A stretch of DNA of 64,000 nt from Bordetella genomosp. 8 (GCF_002119685.1 NZ_CP021108.1:2108001-2172000), one strand, 5' to 3'. Counted from the stretch's first letter, positions 1-8,627 are shown. Made by a program: numbers and translations. Notes: a model not told the origin generated them from the sequence alone.

Positions 1-396
1 CCGCTGGATATCGACGCCATGCGCGCGGCAGCCGCGCATCTGCTTGGCGAACAGGATTTCAGCAGCTTCCGGTCATCGCAGTGCCAGGCCAAACATCCCG
101 TGCGCACGCTGCATCAACTCGACATCGCCGAGCAGGGGCGCTTTCTGGTGTTCACGCTGCGCGCCAATGCCTTTCTGCACCACATGGTGCGGAACATCAT
201 GGGCGCGCTGCTGCAGGTCGGGCAGGGCAGGCAGGCGGCGTCGTGGATGAGCGATCTGCTGGCTGCCCGCGATCGTCGGCAAGGCGCGCCCACCTTCATG
301 CCGGATGGCCTGTACCTGTCGGCGATCGAATACGCGTCGCACTTTGGCCTGGACGACCTCGACGGTCGCCGGCATCTGCTGGCCCCGTTCGCCTGA
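1..396 (+). CDS. truA: tRNA pseudouridine synthase A, C-terminal part (left-truncated)
   Basis: The last 131 residues of TruA, the enzyme that isomerises uridines 38-40 in the anticodon arm of many tRNAs. The frame is open to the left edge, so the start and the catalytic aspartate lie outside the window. The visible part carries [12 protein letters not shown] and then [17 protein letters not shown], both typical of the conserved C-terminal half of the TruA fold. It ends in TGA at 394-396 and is followed 121 bp later by trpF on the same strand, a common beta-proteobacterial order. Truncation here is only the window edge. Confidence 0.93.
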   Translation, partial: PLDIDAMRAAAAHLLGEQDFSSFRSSQCQAKHPVRTLHQLDIAEQGRFLVFTLRANAFLHHMVRNIMGALLQVGQGRQAASWMSDLLAARDRRQGAPTFMPDGLYLSAIEYASHFGLDDLDGRRHLLAPFA

Positions 397-517
397 TCGC
401 CCCTTGCGCTGTCGATCCCCACGGTTCGCCGGACCGCCGCCCGGCGGGCGCTTGGGCGCCGACGAGCGGTAAACTCGGGGTTTACCCAACCGCGCCCTGC
501 GGCGCCGCTGCTTCCCC

Positions 518-1195
518 ATGCGTACCCGCGTCAAAATCTGCGGCATGACCCGCCCCGAAGACATCGCCGTCGCCGTCGAAGCGGGCGCCGATGCGGTGGG
601 CCTGATCTTCTATCCCAAAAGCAAGCGCTACGTCGCCGTCGAACAGGCGGCCCGCCTGCGCCGCGCGGTTCCCGCGTTCGTCGATGTCGTCGCGTTGTTC
701 GTCAACGCCGCTGACGATGACGTCAAACGCGTGCTCGACGCCGTCGGCCCCGACCTGCTGCAATTCCATGGCGACGAATCGCCGGAAGCCTGCGAACGGT
801 TCGGACATCGTTACATGAAGGCATTCCGCGTGGGCGGTCCAGGCGCGGAAACCGCGAACGAACTCGCCCGCACATGCTCCGGCTATCGCGGCGCCGCCGG
901 CTGGCTGTTCGACAGTTATTCCGCCGGCTACGGCGGCAGTGGCTTGGCGTTCGAACACAGCATGCTCCGCGAGGTACAAGCCGACAGGTCGAGCGCCCCC
1001 GTCATCCTGTCCGGCGGCCTGTCGCCCGACAACATCCATGCCGCCGTCGCCACATTGCGCCCCTACGCCGTCGACGTCAGCAGCGGCGTCGAAGCGTCGC
1101 CCGGCATCAAGTCGGCCGAGCGCATCCACGCCTTCGTTGCAGCGGTGCGCCGCGCCGATGCCGAACGCGCGCCCACGGCCCAGGCCCCGGCTTGA
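518..1195 (+). CDS. trpF: Phosphoribosylanthranilate isomerase
   Basis: A 225-residue TrpF, a cytosolic TIM-barrel enzyme that converts N-(5'-phosphoribosyl)anthranilate to the carboxyphenylamino-deoxyribulose phosphate in tryptophan synthesis. The N-terminus reads VKICGMTRPEDI, whose cysteine is the general base. The C-terminal phosphate-binding loops are recognisable as LSGGLSPDNI and VDVSSGVE. The ATG at 518 gives the usual family start (MRTRVKICG). Many beta-proteobacteria have trpB and trpA directly downstream. Here a glutathione-transferase reading frame follows after 19 bp and no trpBA is present in the window. Confidence 0.95.
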   Translation: MRTRVKICGMTRPEDIAVAVEAGADAVGLIFYPKSKRYVAVEQAARLRRAVPAFVDVVALFVNAADDDVKRVLDAVGPDLLQFHGDESPEACERFGHRYMKAFRVGGPGAETANELARTCSGYRGAAGWLFDSYSAGYGGSGLAFEHSMLREVQADRSSAPVILSGGLSPDNIHAAVATLRPYAVDVSSGVEASPGIKSAERIHAFVAAVRRADAERAPTAQAPA

Positions 1196-1214
1196 GCTTG
1201 CCTGTAGGCGCGCC

Positions 1215-1870
1215 ATGCTGACTGTCTGGGGTCGCCGCACATCCTCCAATGTCCAAGCCCTGATGTGGTGTATCGGCGAGCTCGGGCTGGCTTACCGCCG
1301 GCACGATGCCGGCCATCGCCATGGCGGCCTCGACACCCCGGACTTCCTGGCGATGAACCCCAACGGCACCGTGCCCGTGCTACGGGATGGCGACGCCGAA
1401 CCGATATGGGAAACCGGCGCCATCATCCGCTATCTGGCCGAGCGCTACGGCGACGACGCCTTCTGGCCGCGCGACCACAAACCCGCGTCCACGTCGACAA
1501 ATGGGCCGAGTGGGCCAAGCTGAACATCGCGCTCGATTTCACCGGCCCCGTGTTCTGGCATGTCGTCCGCACAGCCCCCGCGCAACGCGACCCGGCGGCG
1601 CTCGCGCGGGCACTCCAGGCGCTCGATCCCAAGCTCGATATCGCGGAACAGCGGCTGGCTTCGCATGCCTTCCTGGCCGGCGAACATTTCACGCCTGCTG
1701 ACATCCAACTGGGTCACGTGTTGTACCGTTATTTCGATATTGACATCCCACGCCAGGAACGGCCGGCGCTGCGGCGCTATTACGAAAGCCTGGCCCACCG
1801 GCGGGCGTATCGCGAGCACGTGATGGTGTCCTACCAGGAGCTGGCGCACAACGCCGGATACAACGGCTGA
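1215..1870 (+). pseudogene. Glutathione S-transferase family gene, frameshifted
   Basis: Two reading frames together make one GST-like protein of about 218 residues. From ATG 1215 the N-terminal thioredoxin-like domain reads MLTVWGRRTSSNVQALMW, then MNPNGTVPVLRDGD and ETGAIIRYLAERYG. That frame runs off into unrelated sequence and stops at about 1523. The C-terminal helical domain continues in another frame as RVHVDKWAEWAKLNIALDF and ends at 1870. The join lies near 1480-1486, in a run of three C; one extra base there would restore a continuous protein. This may be a real inactivating deletion or a sequencing error in a C-run. The C-terminal frame is otherwise intact, which points to a recent event or an error. 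Confidence 0.8.
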
Positions 1871-1874
1871 CGAT

Positions 1875-1903
1875 TTGACGACCCTAATCCAGCCCTATAT
1901 AAT
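1875..1903 (+). promoter_or_regulatory. Sigma-70-type promoter for tRNA-Val
   Basis: TTGACG at 1875-1880 and a perfect TATAAT at 1898-1903 are separated by 17 bp. The predicted start is near 1910, seven bases before the mature tRNA. The close match to consensus suits a stable-RNA gene. Confidence 0.85.
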
Positions 1904-1916
1904 TCTTCTTCTTTGC

Positions 1917-1993
1917 AGGCGGTTAGCTCAGCTGGTTAGAGCGCTACGTTGACATCGTAGAGGTCGTTGGTTCGATTCCAATACCGCCTACCA
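1917..1993 (+). tRNA. tRNA-Val (anticodon GAC), CCA encoded
   Basis: The 77-nt sequence folds as a standard tRNA. The acceptor strands are AGGCGGT (1917-1923) and ACCGCCT (1983-1989). The D-arm is GCTC/GAGC, the anticodon stem CTACG/CGTAG with loop TTGACAT, and the T-arm contains GGTTCGATTCC. The anticodon GAC reads valine GUC/GUU codons. Discriminator A1990 is followed by an encoded CCA at 1991-1993. The gene stands alone between its own promoter and a terminator. Confidence 0.97.
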
Positions 1994-2064
1994 CCGAATA
2001 CATCAGGCGGTGGCCCAGCGCCACCCCGGATAATCCGCCAGATCGTACGCCAAATAGCGCACCA

Positions 2065-2099
2065 AAAAGCCCGCGTAAGCACCGAGCACGCGGGCTTTT
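2065..2099 (+). terminator. Rho-independent terminator after tRNA-Val
   Basis: Arms AAAAGCCCGCG (2065-2075) and CGCGGGCTTTT (2089-2099) form an 11-bp stem with a 13-nt loop, ending in TTTT. The A-tract on the left would let it work in both directions. It lies 71 bp after the tRNA. Confidence 0.85.
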
Positions 2100-2209
2100 C
2101 TACTTTGGCTTTTTCACTTTTCCACGTCGTGTCTCCGCTCGTCCGGATTGCATCAGCATTTCCGTGGGCGGTACCACGATTTTTGCTGATACACGGGAAT
2201 GGAGAGACT

Positions 2210-2452
2210 ATGGGTACACGAGAAATTGATGGCTGGACCGTGCATAGCGGTGCTTTTCAATCCGGCGACGTGCCGGCGATCGCGGACGTTACGACCCTCA
2301 AGGAGGGATCCCCCGATTCGGGCCGCTTCTTTCGAGTCGTCACCGATCAAACCTTCACGCATCTTGGCGACGCGAAGAACGCGGCCGATGTGGTCGTGGA
2401 TCGTATCGAGTCCGTCGATGAAAGCGGCGTTCCCTACCCGCTGACCTACTAA
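2210..2452 (+). CDS. Small conserved-looking hypothetical protein (80 aa)
   Basis: No family name can be given. The start at 2210 is chosen because GGAGAGA (2201-2207) precedes it; the frame is open further upstream but runs into the tRNA. The protein opens with REIDGWTVHSG and ends with VVVDRIESVDESGVPYPL. The same outline recurs at 62840-63085: IDGFTVYAY near the N-terminus and ALATVKAVDENGVPDHL at the C-terminus, with similar length. The two are therefore probably paralogues of one small soluble family. There is no signal peptide, membrane segment or cysteine, and the function is unknown. Confidence 0.75.
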   Translation: MGTREIDGWTVHSGAFQSGDVPAIADVTTLKEGSPDSGRFFRVVTDQTFTHLGDAKNAADVVVDRIESVDESGVPYPLTY

Positions 2453-2535
2453 GGTCTTCCCATCCAGGATGGCGAGCGCCGTTGCGCCGTCTTCCGGACG
2501 CGGCCGACCCGGCCGCAATGCCCGCCGAGGCTTCC

Positions 2536-2919
2536 CTAATCTTCGATATCGGTGTACTCGAATTCGATCCGGGTAATCAGGCTATCGGGCGTGGCGCCCT
2601 TGTGCGAGGCGCAGAACATCCTCACCCAGGCGTCGGGGTGCCCGTACTGGGCGTGCCCTTCGTATCCCTCGCGGCGCACCTCGTCGTAGCCATAGTCCAG
2701 GTCATCCAGCATGGCGCGCAGCGGCTCCCGCCTCACGGCGACTATCCGTATGGGCGCCCGCAGCGCCTGGATCTTTTCGCCGGGGCGCAACCCCATGGCC
2801 TTGAGCACCGGCCTGATCAGATCGCCCGGCTTCAGGAATATCCAGCCCGAGCGGCGTGTCACGTCCTTGGTTCCGGATTTGATCTGTTCGGTCGTAATCG
2901 AAAAGCTCATATTTCGCAT
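2536..2919 (-). CDS. ASCH-domain-like protein
   Basis: A 127-residue soluble protein. It begins MRNMSFSITTEQ and contains GTKDVTRRSGWIFLKPGD followed by a short beta-rich segment, RIVAVRREPLRAM, and a C-terminal VTRIEFEY-like strand (TRIEFEYTDIE). The TRR-x-W-x-F/L-x-PGD pattern is that of small ASCH-like (PUA-like fold) proteins seen in bacteria and phages, thought to bind RNA or nucleotides. A second possible start is the methionine at residue 4. It is a monocistronic gene, divergent from the lipoprotein that starts at 2966. Family assignment rests on pattern recognition only. Confidence 0.7.
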   Translation of the reverse strand: MRNMSFSITTEQIKSGTKDVTRRSGWIFLKPGDLIRPVLKAMGLRPGEKIQALRAPIRIVAVRREPLRAMLDDLDYGYDEVRREGYEGHAQYGHPDAWVRMFCASHKGATPDSLITRIEFEYTDIED

Positions 2920-2965
2920 TGCTCCATAATAGGTCCTGTAGCCGATGTCTTACCGGAGCCCAATC

Positions 2966-3274
2966 ATGAGAAACGCTTACTCGGCCTTGCCGCTGATCCT
3001 TACCGCCGCGGTTTGCGCCGTGCTGGCCGGCTGCGGGAGCACGCCTTCCAAGGGCTACAGTTCGCAGTCGCAACCGCCAGCGACGGCGAGCCAGCCGTCA
3101 TACAGCGATGGCAGCGGCGCCAAACCGGCGCTCACCATCCAGTCTGGCGAGGGTGAGAAACTGAACCTGCCGTGGTTCGTCAGGGATATCCAGGGCGCGG
3201 TGAACAAGGGTAGCGGGCCGACGACGGAGTGGCGTTCGGTGGATCCGCCGCCGAATGCGCCTCCCGCGCAATGA
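2966..3274 (+). CDS. Putative lipoprotein (102 aa)
   Basis: Starting at ATG 2966 (a GGAG lies at 2955-2958), the protein has a short basic N-terminus, a hydrophobic segment and the lipobox VLAGC at about residues 18-22, so it should be lipidated on that cysteine. The mature part is rich in Ser, Gln and Pro and then has LPWFVRDIQGAVN. No enzymatic motif is visible. An alternative in-frame ATG at 2945 would place the signal peptide further in and lacks a ribosome site. Role unknown, probably in the envelope. Confidence 0.75.
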   Translation: MRNAYSALPLILTAAVCAVLAGCGSTPSKGYSSQSQPPATASQPSYSDGSGAKPALTIQSGEGEKLNLPWFVRDIQGAVNKGSGPTTEWRSVDPPPNAPPAQ

Positions 3275-3431
3275 TCGCGATGGCCACATTGGGCGCAGTG
3301 AGCGCAATGCCGCCCCAGCCGTCGCTTGGCGACGTCCAGGCAAATGGCGAGACCCGGTTACGATCTTCAACAAATGGCGCCGCTGCCGCCTTTTAAACTC
3401 AGCGCCCTCATCCACCCGGAGGGTACTTCCC

Positions 3432-3581
3432 ATGAGAATGCTGATCGCTTTCCTGCTGGCCACCTCGCTTGCCGGCTGTGCTGTCTACACCCCCAGCGGG
3501 GCAGTCGTCGTCGATCCGCAGGGCGGCGGTGGCGGCGGTGGCTTCTGTCCGCCGGGACAAGCGAAGAAAGGTAACTGCTGA
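3432..3581 (+). CDS. Very small glycine-rich lipoprotein (49 aa)
   Basis: ATG 3432 follows a good ribosome site (GGAGGG at 3419-3424). The sequence is MRMLIAFLLATSLAGC, a compact signal peptide ending in a lipobox with the lipidated cysteine at residue 16. A run of glycines and a CPPGQAKKGNC tail follow. Such tiny Gly-rich lipoproteins recur in beta- and gamma-proteobacteria without known function. The same frame is open upstream, but the signal peptide and ribosome site fix this start. Confidence 0.7.
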   Translation: MRMLIAFLLATSLAGCAVYTPSGAVVVDPQGGGGGGGFCPPGQAKKGNC

Positions 3582-3746
3582 GCGCATGTCCGAGTCCCGG
3601 GCAGTTAATGGGTCTGCTTTTTAGTTGCCCACCCGGGAACACGCACGGCGGCCTGTTCAGAATCCCAGGTCTACGTTCCGTCACTGGCCTTTATCCGGGG
3701 CCGGTAGCACGGGCGTTTTCACTGTCCGGAAGTGAGAGGCTTATCC

Positions 3747-5303
3747 GTGCATCATTCGGCGCAGCGCGCGCGGTTTTTCCTATGGCACATGGTGTACCTG
3801 CTCCTGTCTGTCGCGCTGCCGTTCCTGCTGGCGATACCCATAGTCCTGCAGCAAGCCGAGCGTCGCGCACAGGACCAGTTGCGCATCGTCGAAAACCTGG
3901 TCATTTCCCAGTCTGAAAATATCGTGGCCCACGCGATCCAGGTCGCGTCGGAGATCGATCCCCTGGCGGGCAAGTCCTGCAAGGATGTCGCGCGCACATT
4001 GCGGGAGGCGGGCTCATTGCGGCCGTACTTTCGCACGCTGGCGGTGATAGACCGAAACGTCATCTATTGTTCTTCGGTCAGCGGGCCCGTGGATCGCCCC
4101 TTGGCTCAGATGGTGCCGGGGCTCACCAAACTGCCACCCGGGGTCACGCTTTCCACCGTGGCCGGGACGCCGCTGGTGCCCGATCGTGCCGCCTTGTTCG
4201 TCTTCCTGGGTGTGGACGACGGCCGTGGCGTCCTTGCCAGCGTGGACGGCCAGTATCTGCACGACATCATCTCGGCGGCGGACCAGGGCGGCCACTACGC
4301 CGTCCAATTGCGCATCGGCGCGGGTTATGCGCTGAATGCCACCGGCATACATGAATGGGAGCCGGCCGGCCCAGGCGACGCCGGCGGTATCACCGTTACG
4401 CGCAAGTCCGCGCTCTATCCCATCGAAGTCCGGGCAACGCTGAGCGCGGTCCGTCTCGGCACGTATCACCATACGCTGTGGCTGCAATACATTCCCTTCG
4501 TGACCATCGCATCCGCGCTCCTGGCCTACCTGGTCCACCGCTTGAATACGCGGCGGATCGCCATGGCGACGGAGATCCGCCGCGGCATGCGGCGCAGGGA
4601 ATTCTGCGTGCTGTATCAACCCATCGTGGATCTGGCCACCGGCACCTGTGTGGGTGCGGAGGCCATGCTGCGCTGGCGCCATCCGGTGTATGGAACGGTG
4701 CAGCCCGAACTGTTTTATCCGCTGGTCGGCGAAAGCGCCTTGGCCATGCGGCTTACCCGGCACCTGCTCAGCCTGATACAACGCGACCTGGGCGCCGCGG
4801 CGCTGCCACGCGGGTTCCATCTGAATATCAATCTGAACGCGGAGCATTTGTGCCGGCGCGAACTCGTGGGCGACGTGGAACGATTTCTGCATGGCTTCAA
4901 GCAGACCAGCCCGCGATTGATATTCGAACTGACGGAACGCAAGGGGCTGCCCGATACCTCGGCGGTCCTGAGCAATATGCGAGCCTTGCGCGCCATCGGC
5001 GTCGCCTTCGCCATCGACGACTTCGGTACGGGGCATAGTTCGCTGGCTTGCCTGGAGAAGATCACGGTCGACTACCTGAAGATCGCCAGGGGGTTTGTCT
5101 CCGTGATCGACACGGATGCCGTGAATGCGCCGGTGCTGGAGCTGATCATCTCCCTGGCCGGGCGGTTGGGGGTCGCCCTGATCGCCGAAGGCATAGAAAC
5201 CGATACCCAGGCCGCCTACCTGCGCGCCAAAGGCGTCACGCTTGCACAGGGAGGCTTGTTTTCGCCGCCCGTGCCGGCGATTTCGTTGCTGGCGGGGTTG
5301 TAG
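3747..5303 (+). CDS. Membrane EAL-domain protein with CSS-motif periplasmic sensor
   Basis: A 518-residue putative cyclic-di-GMP phosphodiesterase. One membrane helix near residues 12-32 and another near 245-265 flank a periplasmic domain containing YCSSVSG, the CSS signature of redox-sensing EAL proteins. The EAL domain fills the rest. Seen are YQPIVDL, GAEAMLRW (EAL reads EAM), INLN, FELTER, AIDDFGTG, LKIA (usually LKID), AEGIET and QGG, so the main metal and catalytic acids, the lysine and the glutamine are kept. GTG 3747 is preferred over GTG 3732 because GAGAGG lies seven bases before it. It converges on the phosphorelay operon with a 32-bp gap, like bvgR beside bvgAS. Confidence 0.88.
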   Translation: MHHSAQRARFFLWHMVYLLLSVALPFLLAIPIVLQQAERRAQDQLRIVENLVISQSENIVAHAIQVASEIDPLAGKSCKDVARTLREAGSLRPYFRTLAVIDRNVIYCSSVSGPVDRPLAQMVPGLTKLPPGVTLSTVAGTPLVPDRAALFVFLGVDDGRGVLASVDGQYLHDIISAADQGGHYAVQLRIGAGYALNATGIHEWEPAGPGDAGGITVTRKSALYPIEVRATLSAVRLGTYHHTLWLQYIPFVTIASALLAYLVHRLNTRRIAMATEIRRGMRRREFCVLYQPIVDLATGTCVGAEAMLRWRHPVYGTVQPELFYPLVGESALAMRLTRHLLSLIQRDLGAAALPRGFHLNINLNAEHLCRRELVGDVERFLHGFKQTSPRLIFELTERKGLPDTSAVLSNMRALRAIGVAFAIDDFGTGHSSLACLEKITVDYLKIARGFVSVIDTDAVNAPVLELIISLAGRLGVALIAEGIETDTQAAYLRAKGVTLAQGGLFSPPVPAISLLAGL

Positions 5304-5335
5304 CCGGAGCGGGCGTCCGCATGGCTGGCTCGGCG

Positions 5336-5683
5336 CTAGGGTTCGAGCTCGCCTATCGTCTTTTCAATCGTCGATTCCAGCGCCAGAAGATGCGCCTGCG
5401 CGATGTCCTGCACCTGTTGCGAACCGGGCGGCAATCCTTGCTTGATGGCCCTTGCAAGGGGTTGCAGCAGGGATGCTGCCTGTTCGGGCTGTCCCGTCAG
5501 GAAGGCAACCGAGCCCTGGATGCGGTGGGCCAGGTCGCCGGCCCGTGCGCAGGCGCGGCCGGCCAGCGCGCGCCGCAGGTCCCGTCTGTCGTCACGCAGG
5601 ATCTCCACCGCGCGCCGCAGAAACTGACACCGTCCCGCGCGGTCGGGATAGAGCTCCGCGAGTGTTTGAAGGTCGAGCAGCAT
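5336..5683 (-). CDS. Stand-alone Hpt (histidine phosphotransfer) protein
   Basis: A 115-residue helical protein with DLAHRIQGSVAFL at about residues 50-62. His53 is the predicted phospho-acceptor (the family reads AHxxKGS; here the lysine is glutamine). It starts 10 bp after the hybrid kinase, in the same operon. The kinase has transmitter and receiver domains but no Hpt of its own, so this protein should relay phosphate from the kinase receiver to the LuxR-type regulator. In BvgS the same domain is fused to the kinase. The frame is open further upstream, but only this ATG fits the operon. Confidence 0.85.
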   Translation of the reverse strand: MLLDLQTLAELYPDRAGRCQFLRRAVEILRDDRRDLRRALAGRACARAGDLAHRIQGSVAFLTGQPEQAASLLQPLARAIKQGLPPGSQQVQDIAQAHLLALESTIEKTIGELEP

Positions 5684-5693
5684 AGTGTCGGGC

Positions 5694-7370
5694 TCAGTCG
5701 TCGGACGCCGCCGGGGGCGCCGCCAGGTAGCCGGTGCGTTGCAGGGCTTCGCACAGCTTGGCGCGGGTGGTCGGCTTGGGTACGTAGTCGTCCATGCCGG
5801 CTGCCAGGCAGGCTCGCGCATCGGATTGGGTCGCATTGGCGCTGAAACCGATCAGCGTCGTGCGCGGCCACGCGTTGATCATCTCGTGGGTGCGGATACG
5901 CCGCGCCAGCTCGTAGCCATCCAGGCGCGGCATGTGGCAATCCACCAGCATGACGCGAGGCCGCTGCATGAGCCAGGCCGCGTAGCCGGCTTCGCCATCC
6001 TCCGCCGAGTGCGACGCCACGCCGAGCAGCGCGAGCTGCCTCACGGTGATGTCGCGGTTGATCTCGTTGTCTTCCACCAGCAGGACGTCGGCCGGCGGTT
6101 CCGGGGCGCATGAATCCGGCTCGACCGGGCGTGCATCCCGGGGAGTATGTGTTTCGCCGGGCGGTTGGAGGTCGACGGCATGGTGCACCTCTTGACGGTG
6201 CGGAAGGTCGCCGCCCGTGGGATTGGCAGTCGGTGCGGGGCCGCATATCGGCGACCACAGCGTTTCCAGCGTGCGCAGGAAGGGGTAGACCGAGTGCATG
6301 GGGCCCATGCGCTGCGTTGCCGTCGCCACCCAGAAACCATCGCCGCCATCCGTCAGCACGCGGATGTCCGCGGGTTGGCCGCAAGCCAGGACCTGGATGT
6401 CCAACTTGCGGCACCAGGCGCGCAGCATCGGCGTCATTGCCGGGTGGGTGACATGCAAGCTGGCGCTGCGTGTGGGATAGGTCGGCCAGGTGAACGCCTG
6501 GGTGTTCCAATGGACCGGTATCCGCACGCATGCGGACGTGCCGTGCCCGCGCCGGCTGCGTATGGTGATCGTGCCGCCCATGCGTTCCACCAGATGCTTG
6601 ACGATGGACAGCCCCAGCCCGGTGCCGCCGTGGCGTCGTGTCGTCGAGGTGTCTTCCTGGTGAAACGGGGCGAACAGCCTGCGCTGGTATTCCTCAGACA
6701 TGCCGGCGCCTGTGTCGCGGACGACGATTTCTATTTCATCGCCGCCGCCATGCGTCAATCGCCGCCGCGCCGAAAGCGTGACGGCGCCGCGGTCGGTGAA
6801 TGCGATGGCGTTGCTGAGCAGGTTGGCCACCACCTGGCTGACACGGATCTCGTCACCGACCAGCCGCCGATCGAAATGCGGCATGATCGCCACGGTCAGC
6901 GTCAAGCCTTTACGGCGGGCCAATGGCAGGTAGAGTTCGGCCATGTTTTCCATGGCGCGGTAGAAATCGTAGGGCGCGTTGCACAGCGGCAGTGCGCCCG
7001 ATTCGATCTTGGCGTAGTCCAGGGTGTCATTGATGACACGCAGCAGCAAGCGCGCGGACTGCATGGCCGTACCGAGATAGCGCTGCTGTTCGGCGCTAAG
7101 CGGTGTGTCTTGCAGGATATCCAGCACGCCGATGACGCCATTCATGGGCGTGCGGATCTCGTGGCTGACCGTGGCCAGGAAGGCCGATTTGGCGGAGTCC
7201 GCCGCTTCGGCCCTTTCCCTGGCAAGTATGGCCTCGGCGCGGGCTTTTTCAGCGGTGTGGCGCACGATGCGCATGCGCCGCTGGTTCCACAACAACATGC
7301 CGACGGCAAAAGACGTCAGCAGGATGCCCAAGACAGCCAGGACTATCGGGATGCTTCTATCCGGTATCAC
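5694..7370 (-). CDS. Hybrid sensor histidine kinase with C-terminal receiver
   Basis: A 558-residue inner-membrane kinase. A single helix at residues 7-28 leads to a short coiled linker; there is no sizeable periplasmic domain. The phospho-accepting His70 lies in [11 protein letters not shown]. The ATPase domain follows with [15 protein letters not shown] and GGTGLGLSI. Residues about 300-390 are a divergent alpha/beta stretch that may be a degenerate receiver or RcsC-like ABL domain. The C-terminal receiver has VEDN, Asp477 (MLVDCHMP) and Lys532 (VPKP). It lies 21 bp after the regulator gene and 10 bp before the Hpt gene. How it senses a signal is unclear; the EAL neighbour or membrane state are guesses. 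Confidence 0.92.
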   Translation of the reverse strand: MIPDRSIPIVLAVLGILLTSFAVGMLLWNQRRMRIVRHTAEKARAEAILARERAEAADSAKSAFLATVSHEIRTPMNGVIGVLDILQDTPLSAEQQRYLGTAMQSARLLLRVINDTLDYAKIESGALPLCNAPYDFYRAMENMAELYLPLARRKGLTLTVAIMPHFDRRLVGDEIRVSQVVANLLSNAIAFTDRGAVTLSARRRLTHGGGDEIEIVVRDTGAGMSEEYQRRLFAPFHQEDTSTTRRHGGTGLGLSIVKHLVERMGGTITIRSRRGHGTSACVRIPVHWNTQAFTWPTYPTRSASLHVTHPAMTPMLRAWCRKLDIQVLACGQPADIRVLTDGGDGFWVATATQRMGPMHSVYPFLRTLETLWSPICGPAPTANPTGGDLPHRQEVHHAVDLQPPGETHTPRDARPVEPDSCAPEPPADVLLVEDNEINRDITVRQLALLGVASHSAEDGEAGYAAWLMQRPRVMLVDCHMPRLDGYELARRIRTHEMINAWPRTTLIGFSANATQSDARACLAAGMDDYVPKPTTRAKLCEALQRTGYLAAPPAASDD

Positions 7371-7391
7371 TGGCGAAAATCCATATTGAAC

Positions 7392-8135
7392 TCAGTCGCC
7401 TATCGACTGTTCGAACTTCTCTTTCAGGTACAGGGCAAGCGCGAGATCGTCCGCCAGCTCCAGCTTTTTCATCGCGCGCCGCTTATGCGTGCTGATCGTC
7501 TTCTTGCTGCGCAGGAGCTTGGCGGCAATCTGCGTGACGGACAGGCCCAGCGCGATATTGCGCAGGATTTCCAGCTCGGCGTTGGTCAGGCGTTCTTCCG
7601 GCCGCTTGGGGCGGCAATCGCGCACGTGGCCGTCGCTGCACGAATAGAAAGCCCGCGGTGCGTTGACGGCAAGGCGGATCATGTCGGCCAGGAAGGGCAG
7701 GCGTTCGCCTTTGGGCACATAGCCGTTGGCCCCGGCCTTGAACGCGGCGTATTCGGTGTCCATGATCTTGCCGGCCGAGAAGGTGATGATGACCAGGTCC
7801 GGATGGAGCCGCCGTATGCGTTTGATGAAATGTATGCCTTCCCACGGCTGGCGCGGCAGGTAGAAGTCGACGATGACGACGTCGCAAGGCACTTTTTTCA
7901 GGCTGTCCAGGAAGCGTACCGCCGAAGTCTCGGTGTGCACGACTTCGAAGTCGGCCTGGTGCTGCAGGAATGACGCCATGCCCAGTGCAATGACCGGGTG
8001 GTCGTCCAGTACGGAGACGCGGATCCGGTGGCGCGGGCGTGAGGTCAGCAGATAGCGCCGCACGGAAGGTTCGCCGGAGATCAGCATTTGCGAGGCGGCG
8101 GGGGGCGGAGAGGGAAGGCTGGGAGCGAGGGGCAT
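7392..8135 (-). CDS. RcsB/BvgA-like response regulator, LuxR-type output
   Basis: A 247-residue regulator and first gene of the three-gene phosphorelay operon. The receiver carries DDHP (Asp44-Asp45), phospho-acceptor Asp90 in VIVDFYLP and Lys142 in YVPKGE. The DNA-binding domain (about 178-240) reads RLTNAELEILRNIALG and then KTISTHKRRAMKKLEL, the latter close to the RcsB pattern KTIS-K-AM-KL. ATG 8135 is chosen because AAGGA precedes it at proper spacing; ATG 8087 lacks a ribosome site. It has about 36 extra residues before the receiver compared with typical family members. Likely activates its own operon or envelope genes, by analogy only. Confidence 0.9.
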   Translation of the reverse strand: MPLAPSLPSPPPAASQMLISGEPSVRRYLLTSRPRHRIRVSVLDDHPVIALGMASFLQHQADFEVVHTETSAVRFLDSLKKVPCDVVIVDFYLPRQPWEGIHFIKRIRRLHPDLVIITFSAGKIMDTEYAAFKAGANGYVPKGERLPFLADMIRLAVNAPRAFYSCSDGHVRDCRPKRPEERLTNAELEILRNIALGLSVTQIAAKLLRSKKTISTHKRRAMKKLELADDLALALYLKEKFEQSIGD

Positions 8136-8488
8136 GCATTTCCTTGCTTGCAGAGCGCGCGCCGGCCGCAGGCGCGACGTGGCGGCTTGCCAGTGGATAA
8201 AAGCGGGACACTGGCGGCGGGTCGTTACGCAGTTTATGGAGGGCATTCCCATATCAGCCATTCCTTGGACGAAAATAGGACCGGCCTGAGGAGTGTGGAT
8301 ACAGTCGCTGTCATGCCGGTACAGGGTGCGCTGTCCGTAACCCATCGCCGGGTTTCGCTCCCAAACGGTGATACAATCGGAAAATTCCATGGTGGACTGC
8401 TCTGGCTGTCTGTCGATCCGATAGACCTTGGCGGCAGGAATCTGCTTCCGGGTCCACCTCGCCACGTACCGTTTGAATACGCATTGCC

Positions 8489-8569
8489 ATGCACGCTCAG
8501 CAACCCGTCCCGGCAGCACGAACGCCGACGCGAACCGCGACCTCGAGTCGTCGCCTGTTTCCGCGTTGA
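8489..8569 (+). CDS. Candidate threonine leader peptide of thrS (26 aa)
   Basis: A 26-codon frame upstream of thrS has four threonine codons within seven codons (ACG-CCG-ACG-CGA-ACC-GCG-ACC, 8522-8542). CCGCGTT at 8561-8567, overlapping its stop codon, is complementary to AACGCGG (8631-8637), the left arm of the terminator before thrS. A ribosome stalled on Thr codons would leave 8561-8567 free to block the terminator, while one reaching the stop would cover it, which is the logic of attenuation. No clear ribosome site precedes the ATG, so the call is tentative. Confidence 0.4.
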   Translation: MHAQQPVPAARTPTRTATSSRRLFPR

Positions 8570-8627
8570 ACGCTGTTTCGTGATTGCCCCGCAGGACGGG
8601 ATCGCAACACCAAGCCAAATCACCAAG

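Noticed and set aside
3597..3650. Terminator from CCCGGG arms after the small lipoprotein at 3432
   Set aside because: The arms are short and far apart, with no T-run after the right arm.
6147..7973. A 608-codon plus-strand open frame opposite the kinase and regulator genes
   Set aside because: The minus strand carries unmistakable kinase, receiver and LuxR motifs; this frame has none.
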